A stretch of DNA of 7,703 nt from JANWZL01 sp037445185 (GTDB lineage Bacteria; Pseudomonadota; Gammaproteobacteria; Burkholderiales; Thiobacillaceae). The notes under the pieces were generated by a model. The model was not told where the DNA came from and made no database searches. It worked only from the letters and a program-made list of their open reading frames with translations. The stretch covers positions 1 to 7,703 of the forward strand of contig JBBIKZ010000112.1 in assembly GCA_037445185.1 (NCBI GenBank). The letters are read 5' to 3'. This document shows, one piece after another, positions 1 to 6,043 of the stretch; the first letter of the stretch is position 1; each line of letters opens with the position of its first letter. Both the position numbers and the translations under genes were made by a program.

Positions 1-93
1 CCTTGCTCGAGCGCCGGACTTCGGGTTGAATGTGCGGCGCCGTCTGCGCCGTCGCGCCACGGCCGCTTGAGTTCGTTCACCCACGGGCACACC

Positions 94-1170
94 ATGACCG
101 CACTGCTGTTCATCCTGGGCCTCGGCGCCCTCATCCTCGGCGCCGAAATGCTCGTGCGCGGCGCCTCCCGCCTGGCGCTCACCTTCGGCATCTCCCCGCT
201 GGTGGTTGGGCTCACCGTGGTGGCCTTCGGCACCAGCTCGCCGGAACTGGCCATCTCGGTCAAGTCGGCCTGGTCCGGCCAGGTCGACATCGCCTTGGGC
301 AACGTGGTCGGCAGCAACATCTTCAACGTGCTGTTCATCCTCGGGCTCTCGGCGCTGATCACGCCCCTGGTCGTGCATCAGCAGTTGATCCGCCGCGAGG
401 TCCCGTTGATGATCGCGGTGTCGCTCGTGCTTTGGGCCATGGCCGCGGACGGCGGCATCGCACGCTGGGAGGGCCTGGCCATGGCGCTGGGGCTGGCGGC
501 CTACATCGTCTATGCCATTCGCATGAGCCGCCGCGAGACGAAGGAGATCGAGGCGGAATATGCCGAGGCGATGCCGGGGGAGAGCCGATGGGACCGGCAC
601 TGGGCGGTGCAGACCCTGCTCGTGCTCGCGGGGCTCGCCCTGCTGGTGGTCGGCTCGAACTGGCTGGTGGAGTCGGCGGTCGCCTTCGCCCGCGTCCTGG
701 GCGTGAGCGAGCTGGTCATAGGCCTCACCCTGATCGCCGCCGGGACCTCGCTGCCCGAGGTGGCCACCTCCATCATGGCCGCGTTGCGAGGCGAGCGCGA
801 CATCGCCGTGGGCAACGTGGTGGGCAGCAACATCTTCAACATCCTCGGCGTGCTGGGCGTGTCGGCCTCGGTGGCGCCGGAGAGCCTCACCGTCTCGCCG
901 GCGCTGCTCGCCTTCGATCTGCCGGTGATGGTGGCGGTGGCGGTGGCTTGCCTGCCCATGTTCTTCACCGGTAACCTGATCGCCCGCTGGGAGGGGGGGC
1001 TGTTCTTCGCCTACTACCTGGCCTACACCGGCTATCTGATCATGGCCTCGACCCGGCACGCCGCCCTGCAGACCTACAGCGATGTGATGGGCCTCTTCGT
1101 CCTGCCCTTGACCGCGGTCACGCTGGCCATCCTGGCGACGCGTCACTGGCGGCAGCGTCGCGCGGCCTGA
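94..1170 (+). CDS. Calcium/sodium antiporter, CaCA family (YrbG-like)
   Basis: This is a 358-residue inner-membrane cation antiporter of the CaCA superfamily. Such proteins exchange Ca2+ for Na+ (some for K+ or H+) across the cytoplasmic membrane. The two inverted alpha repeats are both intact. Repeat 1 has GLTVVAFGTSSPEL at about residues 39-52 and GNVVGSNIFN at 69-78. Repeat 2 has GLTLIAAGTSLPEV at 210-223 and GNVVGSNIFN at 240-249. Glu51 and Glu222 are the expected ion-binding acids. Hydrophobic segments run throughout, with a short charged cytoplasmic loop at about 143-168 (RMSRRETKEIEAEYAEAM). The ATG at 94 is chosen because the membrane segment starts immediately after it. A TTG at 67 would add nine polar residues, and neither start has a clear Shine-Dalgarno sequence. 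It converges on ppc with 7 bp between stops. The family is certain, but ion specificity cannot be read from the sequence. Confidence 0.95.
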   Translation: MTALLFILGLGALILGAEMLVRGASRLALTFGISPLVVGLTVVAFGTSSPELAISVKSAWSGQVDIALGNVVGSNIFNVLFILGLSALITPLVVHQQLIRREVPLMIAVSLVLWAMAADGGIARWEGLAMALGLAAYIVYAIRMSRRETKEIEAEYAEAMPGESRWDRHWAVQTLLVLAGLALLVVGSNWLVESAVAFARVLGVSELVIGLTLIAAGTSLPEVATSIMAALRGERDIAVGNVVGSNIFNILGVLGVSASVAPESLTVSPALLAFDLPVMVAVAVACLPMFFTGNLIARWEGGLFFAYYLAYTGYLIMASTRHAALQTYSDVMGLFVLPLTAVTLAILATRHWRQRRAA

Positions 1171-1177
1171 CACCGCG

Positions 1178-3976
1178 TCACCCCGTATTGCGCAGACCCG
1201 CCGCCACGGCGTTGATGCTGCGCAGCAGGGGCTCCAGCCACGGGCTGGGATGCTCGTCGTCGCCGGGCTCGGCGCGCAGACGGGCGAGCAGGCTGACCTG
1301 GATGTAGTTGAGTGGGTCCAGATAGGGACGCCGGCGCTGCAGGGAGATGGCCAGGTCCGGATTCTCCTCGAGCAGGGTGGAGATGCCGGCCACGTGCAGG
1401 ATGTTTCGGCTGGTCGCGCGGTATTCCGCGGCGATGGTGGCGTAGACATCCCGCCCCAGGCGCGCGTCCTGGCACAGGGCGGCGTACTCGCGGGCAATCG
1501 CCATGTCGGCCTTGGCCAGGGCCATCTGGGCGTTGGACAGCAGGGTGCGGAAGAAGGGCCAGTCCAGGTACATGCGCTGCAGCCTCGCCAGACGCGCGGG
1601 ATCGCTGCCGCGCCAGGCCTCCAGGGCAGTGCCGATGCCGTACCACGCCGGCAGGGTGTGGCGGGACTGGGCCCAGGCGAACACCCAGCCGATGGCGCGC
1701 ACCGATTTGAGCGACCGGTCCTGCTTCTTGCGGTGCGAGGGACGGGAGCCGATGTTGAGCAGGGCGATCTCGCGGATGGGGGTGGCCGCGTAGAAATAAT
1801 CGAGAAAGCCCGGCGTGCCCTCGGTCAGTTGCCGGTAGTGCCGCTCGCCCAGCCGGGCGATCTCGTCCATGATGCCCAGATAGTCGCGCCGGTCGGCTAC
1901 GGCTGGGCGCACCAGGTGGGCGCTCGCCATGAGCAGCCCGGAGGCGCCCATGGTCAGCTCGTACACGGCCGTCTCGGCGTTGTTGTACTTGTAGAACAGC
2001 ACCTCCCCCTGTTCGGTGAACTTGATCTCACCGTGCACCGTCCCCGGCGGCTGGGCGAGGATGGCGTCATGGGTGGGGCCGCCGCCGCGTCCCACGGTGC
2101 CGCCGCGGCCGTGGAACAGCCGGCAGGGGATGCCGCGCGCCTCGGACAGGGCCAGGATGCGCTTCTGGGCGTCGTAGAGCTTCCAGGCCGAGGCCAGGAT
2201 GCCGCCGTCCTTGCAGGAGTCGGAATAGCCCAGCATCACCTCCTGGCCGCCGCCATAGGCCGCGAGCAGGGCTCGGTAGTCGGGCAGGTCGTAGAGCTGG
2301 GCGAGCACCGCCTCGACCCGGTTCAGGTCCTCGATGGTCTCGAACAACGGGCTCGCGCCGATGTGGCAGTGCCAGGCAGCGCCGGTGCGTCCGACCAGAC
2401 CGGCCAGCGAGGCGAGGAACATCACCTCCATGACGTGGCTGGCGGCATGGGTCATGGAGATGACGTAACGGCCGAAACACTCCGGCCCCAACACGCGGCG
2501 CATGCGGGCGATCAAGCGGAAGACGCGCAGGGTCTCGTGGGTGTCGTCGGAGAGGTCGGCCGGGTCGTACAGGGCCGTGGCGGGATTGGCCAGGGCGGTG
2601 GCCAGGAGCTCCAGGCGCTGCGCCTCGTCGAGGGCCAAGTAATCGACCTCCAGGGAGGAGGCGAGGATCTCGGCGACCGCCTGGGTGTGGCGGCCGGACT
2701 CCTGGCGCACGTCCAGCTCGAGCAGGTGGAAGCCGAAGGTCTCCACCAGGCGGATGAGGTCGGTGAGCGCCCCTTCGGCGACGCTGCGGTCGCCGTGACC
2801 GATGAGGGAGTCGCGGATGAGATTCAAGTCGTGCAGGAATTCCTGGGCGCTCGCATAACCCCAGGCCGTCTCCTCGTCATCCGTCCCGTCGATGGCGCGC
2901 TGGATGCGGGCGAGGTTGCGCCGCAGGCGGTGGCGCATGATGGCCAGCTTGCGCCGGTAGGGCTCCTGCCGGTAGCGGTCGGGCTGGCCGGCGAAGCAGT
3001 GCGCGGCATGCACCGCATCGGCAGCGAGGCTTTCCAGCAGGGCGGCCGAGGGCTGGCACAGGCTGGACGAATAGGTCAGTTCGTTCATCAGGGCGTCACA
3101 GCGCCGCAGGTATTCCTCCAGGGCGGTGCGCGCCTGCAGCCACCAGGTCAGCGCCGTCACCTCGGCAGTGACGAGGGGGTGGCCGTCGCGATCGCCGCCG
3201 ATCCAGGAACCGAAGCGCAGAAAGCTCGGCACCCCGAGCTGGCGGGCGGTTTGCGGCCCGTAGACGTCGGCCAGGGCCTGGCCGAAGTTGCGATAGGTCC
3301 GCGCCACCGCCTGGAAGAGCGAGCTGGGGAAATAGGACAGGCCGCTGGCGATCTCGTCGCGCACCTCCACCCGCTGGGCGCGCACCTCGTCGGTCTTCCA
3401 CAGCACCTGGATCTGATCGGTCAGGCGCTGCTTGACCTCCTCGCGGTGGAAGCCGCGCAGGCGCGGATCGTCCAGGGCCTGCATGGTGTGGAAGATGCCC
3501 TGCAGGGCGCCCTTGATGGTGCGCCGCTTGGCCTCCGAAGGGTGGGCGGTGATCACCGGCATATAGCAAAGGCGAGCGAGCAGACGCGCCAGGTCCGCCA
3601 CCTGCACGCCCTGCTCCTTGAGGCCAAGCAGGGCGTCGTGGAAGGAGCCCCGCCACATGCGGCCGGCGCGCTGCACGGCGCGCTGCCGCTGCTTCAGGCC
3701 CCACACCTCCTCCGCCACGGACAGCAGGCTGAAATAGATGCTGAAGGCCCGGATGATCTGGTTGAGCTCCCCCGGGGCCAGGGCATCGATCAGGCCGATC
3801 AGACGCTTGGGGCGTGGGGGGTGATCCTCGTCTTGCCGGGCGGTGAAGCCTCGCATGAGCTCGTTCAGCGTGGCATAGACATGGGGCTCGAGCTGGCTTT
3901 TGAGCACCTTGCCCAGCAGCACGGAGAGCAGCCGGATGTGGCCGCGCAATTCGCGCTCGTGGGGTAGGGTCAGCAT
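1178..3976 (-). CDS. ppc: Phosphoenolpyruvate carboxylase
   Basis: This cytoplasmic enzyme converts PEP and bicarbonate to oxaloacetate, refilling the TCA cycle. The 932-residue protein carries the family motifs in order. These are VITAHPSEAKRRT with catalytic His145, GSWIGGDRDGHP (257-267), LDVRQES (421-427), GYSDSCKDGG (583-592) and FHGRGGTVGRGGGPTH (621-636). Later come FTEQGEV (653-659), PSHRKKQDRSLKSVRAIGWVFAWAQSR split over 746-772, and the invariant C-terminal RNTG. AKAD (821-824) and the terminal Asn930 match positions that bind the aspartate inhibitor in the E. coli enzyme, so feedback inhibition is plausible. Some motif positions differ from the commonest form (HPSE rather than HPTE, DGHP rather than DGNP). 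The ATG at 3976 is preferred because GGAAG lies about 7 nt upstream and conserved sequence starts there. A frame open to 4174 would overlap the HAD gene. It lies 17 bp after the HAD stop, so the two are probably co-transcribed. Confidence 0.98.
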   Translation of the reverse strand: MLTLPHERELRGHIRLLSVLLGKVLKSQLEPHVYATLNELMRGFTARQDEDHPPRPKRLIGLIDALAPGELNQIIRAFSIYFSLLSVAEEVWGLKQRQRAVQRAGRMWRGSFHDALLGLKEQGVQVADLARLLARLCYMPVITAHPSEAKRRTIKGALQGIFHTMQALDDPRLRGFHREEVKQRLTDQIQVLWKTDEVRAQRVEVRDEIASGLSYFPSSLFQAVARTYRNFGQALADVYGPQTARQLGVPSFLRFGSWIGGDRDGHPLVTAEVTALTWWLQARTALEEYLRRCDALMNELTYSSSLCQPSAALLESLAADAVHAAHCFAGQPDRYRQEPYRRKLAIMRHRLRRNLARIQRAIDGTDDEETAWGYASAQEFLHDLNLIRDSLIGHGDRSVAEGALTDLIRLVETFGFHLLELDVRQESGRHTQAVAEILASSLEVDYLALDEAQRLELLATALANPATALYDPADLSDDTHETLRVFRLIARMRRVLGPECFGRYVISMTHAASHVMEVMFLASLAGLVGRTGAAWHCHIGASPLFETIEDLNRVEAVLAQLYDLPDYRALLAAYGGGQEVMLGYSDSCKDGGILASAWKLYDAQKRILALSEARGIPCRLFHGRGGTVGRGGGPTHDAILAQPPGTVHGEIKFTEQGEVLFYKYNNAETAVYELTMGASGLLMASAHLVRPAVADRRDYLGIMDEIARLGERHYRQLTEGTPGFLDYFYAATPIREIALLNIGSRPSHRKKQDRSLKSVRAIGWVFAWAQSRHTLPAWYGIGTALEAWRGSDPARLARLQRMYLDWPFFRTLLSNAQMALAKADMAIAREYAALCQDARLGRDVYATIAAEYRATSRNILHVAGISTLLEENPDLAISLQRRRPYLDPLNYIQVSLLARLRAEPGDDEHPSPWLEPLLRSINAVAAGLRNTG

Positions 3977-3993
3977 CGCCGCTTCCGTCTCGA

Positions 3994-4653
3994 TCAAGCG
4001 CGCAGGCTGATCGCCGGCCAGCCGCGCGCAAGCGCATGCGCGCGCAGCCGCTCGTCCGGGTTCACCGCCACCGGGTGGGTCACGCGCTCGAGCAGGGGCA
4101 GGTCGTTGAGGGAATCGGAATAGAACCAGCTGTCTTCGACGTCGGACCAGCCGAGGCCGCGTTCGGCCAGCCACGCCATGAGGCGCTGCACCTTGCCTTC
4201 GCGGAAGCAGGGGGTGCCCGCGACCCGACCGGTGAATTCGCCGTCGTTCTCCTCCGGCTCGGTGGCGATGAGGTTTGCCACGCCCAGATGGCGGGCAATG
4301 GGGGCGGTGACGAAGCGGTTGGTGGCGGTGATGATCACCCGCTCGTCACCGGCGTGGCGCTCGAGCAGCGCCGGCGCGCCCGGCGCGATCATGGGCAGGA
4401 TGCGGCTTTGCATGAACTCGGCATGCCAGGCATCCAACTGCACGCGCGGATGGCGCGACAACGGCTTCAACTGGAAATCGAGAAAGGCGTGGATGTCCAG
4501 CGTGCCCGCCAGGTACTGCGCATAGAATTCGGCATTGCGGGCCGCATAGACCTCGCGGTCGAGCACCCCCTTGTCGATCAGGAACTGGGCCCACTCGAAG
4601 TCCGAGTCGCCGGCGAGCAGGGTGTTGTCCAGGTCGAACAGGGCGAGTCTCAT
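3994..4653 (-). CDS. HAD superfamily subfamily IB hydrolase, phosphoserine-phosphatase-like
   Basis: This 219-residue soluble protein is of the haloacid dehalogenase fold, subfamily IB, the group that contains SerB-like and related small-molecule phosphatases. All four catalytic motifs are present. Motif I is FDLDNT, with nucleophile Asp7 and general acid Asp9. Motif II is the Thr in ITATNRF (about 109). Motif III is Lys154 in REGKVQR. Motif IV is YSDSLNDLPLL, with Asp180 and Asp184 for Mg2+. A helical cap occupies about residues 15-85. The ATG at 4653 is chosen because motif I normally begins within a few residues of the start. The frame stays open far upstream, but that extension runs antisense through the CbiM-like gene and has no domain. 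There is no strong Shine-Dalgarno. The gene precedes ppc by 17 bp and probably shares its mRNA. The substrate is unknown. Relatives are variously annotated as phosphoserine or histidinol-phosphate phosphatases, which I cannot confirm. Confidence 0.92.
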   Translation of the reverse strand: MRLALFDLDNTLLAGDSDFEWAQFLIDKGVLDREVYAARNAEFYAQYLAGTLDIHAFLDFQLKPLSRHPRVQLDAWHAEFMQSRILPMIAPGAPALLERHAGDERVIITATNRFVTAPIARHLGVANLIATEPEENDGEFTGRVAGTPCFREGKVQRLMAWLAERGLGWSDVEDSWFYSDSLNDLPLLERVTHPVAVNPDERLRAHALARGWPAISLRA

Positions 4654-4701
4654 GGCGGCCGATTGGATTTTTCCGTCTAGGGCGGCAGTATAGCCGAGCG
4701 C
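4654..4701. promoter_or_regulatory. Short divergent promoter region between HAD-ppc and the CbiM-like gene
   Basis: This is the only non-coding DNA between two divergent starts, so it or the adjoining coding ends must hold both promoters. On the minus strand TATACT (complement of 4687-4692) matches five of six bases of a sigma-70 -10 box. It would give a leader of roughly 25-30 nt for the HAD gene. No recognisable -35 box lies at the right distance. On the plus strand TATAGC at 4689-4694 is too close to the ATG at 4702 for a normal leader. The assignment is tentative. Confidence 0.3.
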
Positions 4702-5361
4702 ATGCACATCGTTTCCGACCACCTCCCTGCCTGGCTGACCGTCGCCCTGTGGCTTGCCCTCGCCCTGTTGGCGCTGTGGCTCGCGCGCCGCTGCGCCTGG
4801 CACATGCTGCGCGACCGCGACAACCTCAACGTCTTCCTCGGTGCGGTGGTCGCCGTCCTCGCCCTCTGGCTCATCCGCACCGGCATCAAGCCGGGTCTGA
4901 GCTTCCACCTGCTCGGGGCCACGGCGCTCACCCTCATGTTCCGGCCCGCCTTCGCCCTGCTCGCGCTGGCCGTCGTCACCGCCGCGCTCGCCCTGTGGGA
5001 CGGCGAAGTCCTGGCCTATCCGGCCAATCTCCTGATCATGGGGGGGGTGCCGGTGCTGGTGAGCTGGGGCATCTACCGCCTGGTGGACAGGCGGCTGCCC
5101 AACCACCTGTTCATCTACATCTTCCTCAACGCCTTCTTCGGCGCCGCCGCCGCCGTCTTCGCCGTCGGCCTCGCCTCCACCGGGCTGGCCGCGGTGATCG
5201 GCGTCTACAGCCTGGAGTATCTGACGCGCGAATACCTGCCGTACTACCTGCTCATGGCCTGGAGCGAGGCCTTCGTCACCGGCATGGTCATGACCCTGCT
5301 CGTGGTCTATCGGCCGCAATGGGTCGCCACCTTCGACGACCGGCGCTATCTGCAGAGATGA
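4702..5361 (+). CDS. CbiM-like ECF-type integral membrane protein (putative Ni/Co transport component)
   Basis: This is a 219-residue, very hydrophobic protein with about six to seven membrane segments. It resembles the CbiM/NikM substrate-capture subunits of energy-coupling-factor metal transporters. Two hallmarks are visible. The protein starts Met-His-Ile, as CbiM and NikM do, where the N-terminal Met-His is inserted into the metal site. The motif SFHLLGATAL (67-76) carries His69, matching the HLxG motif whose His is also a metal ligand. The CbiM subgroup without neighbouring transporter genes is usually annotated as an ECF transporter permease or uncharacterised membrane protein. No CbiN, CbiQ or CbiO gene lies in the window, so energising partners, if any, are elsewhere. 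The ATG at 4702 is supported by the conserved MHI N-terminus despite a weak ribosome-binding site. An eight-G run at 5040-5047 lies within the gene. Metal specificity is not readable from sequence. Confidence 0.8.
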   Translation: MHIVSDHLPAWLTVALWLALALLALWLARRCAWHMLRDRDNLNVFLGAVVAVLALWLIRTGIKPGLSFHLLGATALTLMFRPAFALLALAVVTAALALWDGEVLAYPANLLIMGGVPVLVSWGIYRLVDRRLPNHLFIYIFLNAFFGAAAAVFAVGLASTGLAAVIGVYSLEYLTREYLPYYLLMAWSEAFVTGMVMTLLVVYRPQWVATFDDRRYLQR

Positions 5362-5401
5362 AACGGGCCGCCGGGCCGCTCGGCCCAACGGCCACGGGTT
5401 G

Positions 5402-5425
5402 ACGCCCCCGTTCACCGGGGCGTTT
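5402..5425 (+). terminator. Probable Rho-independent terminator of the CbiM-like gene
   Basis: A perfect 7-bp stem, ACGCCCC (5402-5408) with GGGGCGT (5417-5423), encloses an 8-nt loop. TTT follows, then CAGG and another TTT. It sits 40 bp after the CbiM-like stop codon and before the converging cytochrome gene. The T-tract is interrupted, so efficiency is uncertain. On the minus strand the stem is followed by CAACCC, so it is a poor terminator for the cytochrome gene. A smaller GGGCC/GGCCC hairpin lies just upstream at 5373-5386. Confidence 0.6.
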
Positions 5426-5444
5426 CAGGTTTGCGTCGGACTGG

Positions 5445-5933
5445 CTACTCCCGCCAGGCACTGAAGACGTAATGGGTGTTGCCCGCCTGTTCCGCATGGC
5501 AGCCGAAGCAGGCCGTCTTGGCCTGATCGCCCACCAACCGCTGTTTGGGGTCACCCTTGGCGAAGGCCTCGAAGCCCCAGCCGCCGGTGTCCCCGAAGCG
5601 GCGCGCGTCGCGCTGCATCACCCCGAGGACCTTGCGCGGCCCTTCAGAGATCGCATTGCCACTGCGGTCGACCTCGAGCAGGTCGAAGACGATGACCGCG
5701 CCATCGGGGAATTTGCCGCGCTTGTACCCCTTCATGGCACGATCGTTGGCGTAGATGTGGTGCAGGCCGCCAAAGGATGCATAGAGGGGATGGCCCGGCT
5801 CGAGGATCATGCTCTTGACATGGGTCCAGTTACGGTAGCCGTGTGGATAATCAACCCCTGAACCCCCCGCCACGGCGGCGAGCGGAAAAGACAGGGACAG
5901 AGTGACCATGAATGCGATCGGGCGTGTTTTCAT
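5445..5933 (-). CDS. Cytochrome P460 / c'-beta family protein, secreted mono-haem c protein
   Basis: This is a 162-residue periplasmic c-type cytochrome of the P460 family. Residues 1-22 are a Sec signal peptide (basic MKTR, hydrophobic core, AVA-GG cleavage). The mature part has the family blocks: YPHGYRNWTHVKSMI (29-43), GHPLY..FGGLHHIYAN (47-63), GYKRGKFPDGAVIVFDLLE (69-87), EGPRKVLGVM (97-106) and TGGWGFEAF (116-124). The haem-attachment motif is CFGCH, Cys142-x2-Cys145-His146, near the C-terminus, followed by YVFSAW. Known relatives oxidise hydroxylamine (P460) or bind NO (c'-beta). Which applies here is unclear, because Phe83 may occupy the position of the haem-crosslinking lysine of Nitrosomonas P460. 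The ATG at 5933 is chosen because GGAGG ends 7 nt upstream. The ATG at 5939 sits against that sequence. It is divergent from a MarR-type regulator, with palindromic operators between them. Confidence 0.93.
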   Translation of the reverse strand: MKTRPIAFMVTLSLSFPLAAVAGGSGVDYPHGYRNWTHVKSMILEPGHPLYASFGGLHHIYANDRAMKGYKRGKFPDGAVIVFDLLEVDRSGNAISEGPRKVLGVMQRDARRFGDTGGWGFEAFAKGDPKQRLVGDQAKTACFGCHAEQAGNTHYVFSAWRE

Positions 5934-5959
5934 AACCATTCCTCCATAGGGATGCGGAC

Positions 5960-5976
5960 CGATACCAATGGTATCG
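5960..5976. promoter_or_regulatory. 17-bp operator palindrome
   Basis: CGATACCAATGGTATCG is a perfect inverted repeat with 8-bp arms around one central base. It sits just downstream of the predicted start of the cytochrome transcript. Its size and symmetry suit a dimeric MarR-family repressor, and the adjacent divergent gene encodes one. Binding there would block cytochrome transcription. That the neighbouring regulator binds it is inference. Confidence 0.6.
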
Positions 5977-5985
5977 TATCGATAC
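5976..5985. promoter_or_regulatory. Second operator palindrome, sharing one base with the first
   Basis: GTATCGATAC is a perfect 10-bp palindrome whose first base is the last base of the 17-bp palindrome. It is built from the same CGATAC half-site and reaches the last base of the predicted cytochrome -10 box. The forward CGATAC at 5980 lies 20 bp, about two helical turns, after the one at 5960, consistent with two bound dimers on one face of the DNA. Confidence 0.5.
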
Positions 5986-6012
5986 AAATAGCATCCCCGT
6001 TACGATTGTCAA
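5985..6012 (-). promoter_or_regulatory. Sigma-70 promoter of the cytochrome P460 gene
   Basis: Read on the minus strand, a perfect consensus -35 box TTGACA (6012-6007) is followed by a 16-nt spacer and TATTTG (5990-5985) as -10. TGC stands just upstream of the -10 in the extended -10 position. Transcription would begin near 5978, about 45 nt before the ATG at 5933. The -10 box itself is weak (three of six), which would suit a regulated promoter. The putative operator palindromes overlap the -10 edge and the start site. Confidence 0.55.
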
Positions 6013-6018
6013 TATAGT
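6013..6018 (+). promoter_or_regulatory. Putative -10 box for the MarR-type regulator
   Basis: TATAGT matches five of six bases of the -10 consensus and directly abuts the -35 box of the cytochrome promoter on the opposite strand. No good -35 element lies 16-18 nt upstream. Transcription would start near 6025. This would exclude the possible GTG start at 6017 and favour the ATG at 6044. Confidence 0.35.
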
Positions 6019-6025
6019 GCCGGCT

Positions 6026-6035
6026 CGATACTATT
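6026..6035 (+). promoter_or_regulatory. Additional CGATAC-type half-site near the regulator start
   Basis: CGATACTATT repeats the pattern CGATACnAwT seen at 5960 (CGATACCAAT) and 5980 (CGATACAAAT). It lies at the predicted transcription start of the regulator gene, so it could serve autoregulation. It has no matching inverted partner next to it, and is therefore weaker evidence than the palindromes. Confidence 0.35.
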
Positions 6036-6043
6036 CCCGGGTC

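Noticed and set aside
3..29. Possible tail of an upstream plus-strand gene (LLERRTSG then TGA)
   Set aside because: Eight codons are too few to support a gene. Positions 1-93 otherwise show only a CGGCGC/GCGCCG hairpin at 35-51 and no clear promoter.
30..974. A 314-codon plus-strand frame over the antiporter gene
   Set aside because: It is an Arg/Gly/His-rich shadow of the antiporter, which has both alpha repeats in the other frame.
1250..3967. A 905-codon open frame on the plus strand opposite ppc
   Set aside because: It is exactly antisense to a full-length PEP carboxylase with all motifs. Its translation is low-complexity Gly/Ala/Gln/Val-rich with no domain, as expected in GC-rich DNA.
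3977..4174. N-terminal extension of PEP carboxylase by 66 residues
   Set aside because: It overlaps the HAD coding region in another frame and is Arg/Pro-rich. The ATG at 3976 has a ribosome-binding site and begins the conserved sequence.
4654..5415. 254-residue N-terminal extension of the HAD protein
   Set aside because: It is antisense to the CbiM-like gene and rich in Gly, Glu and Gln without a domain. HAD motif I needs the start at 4653.
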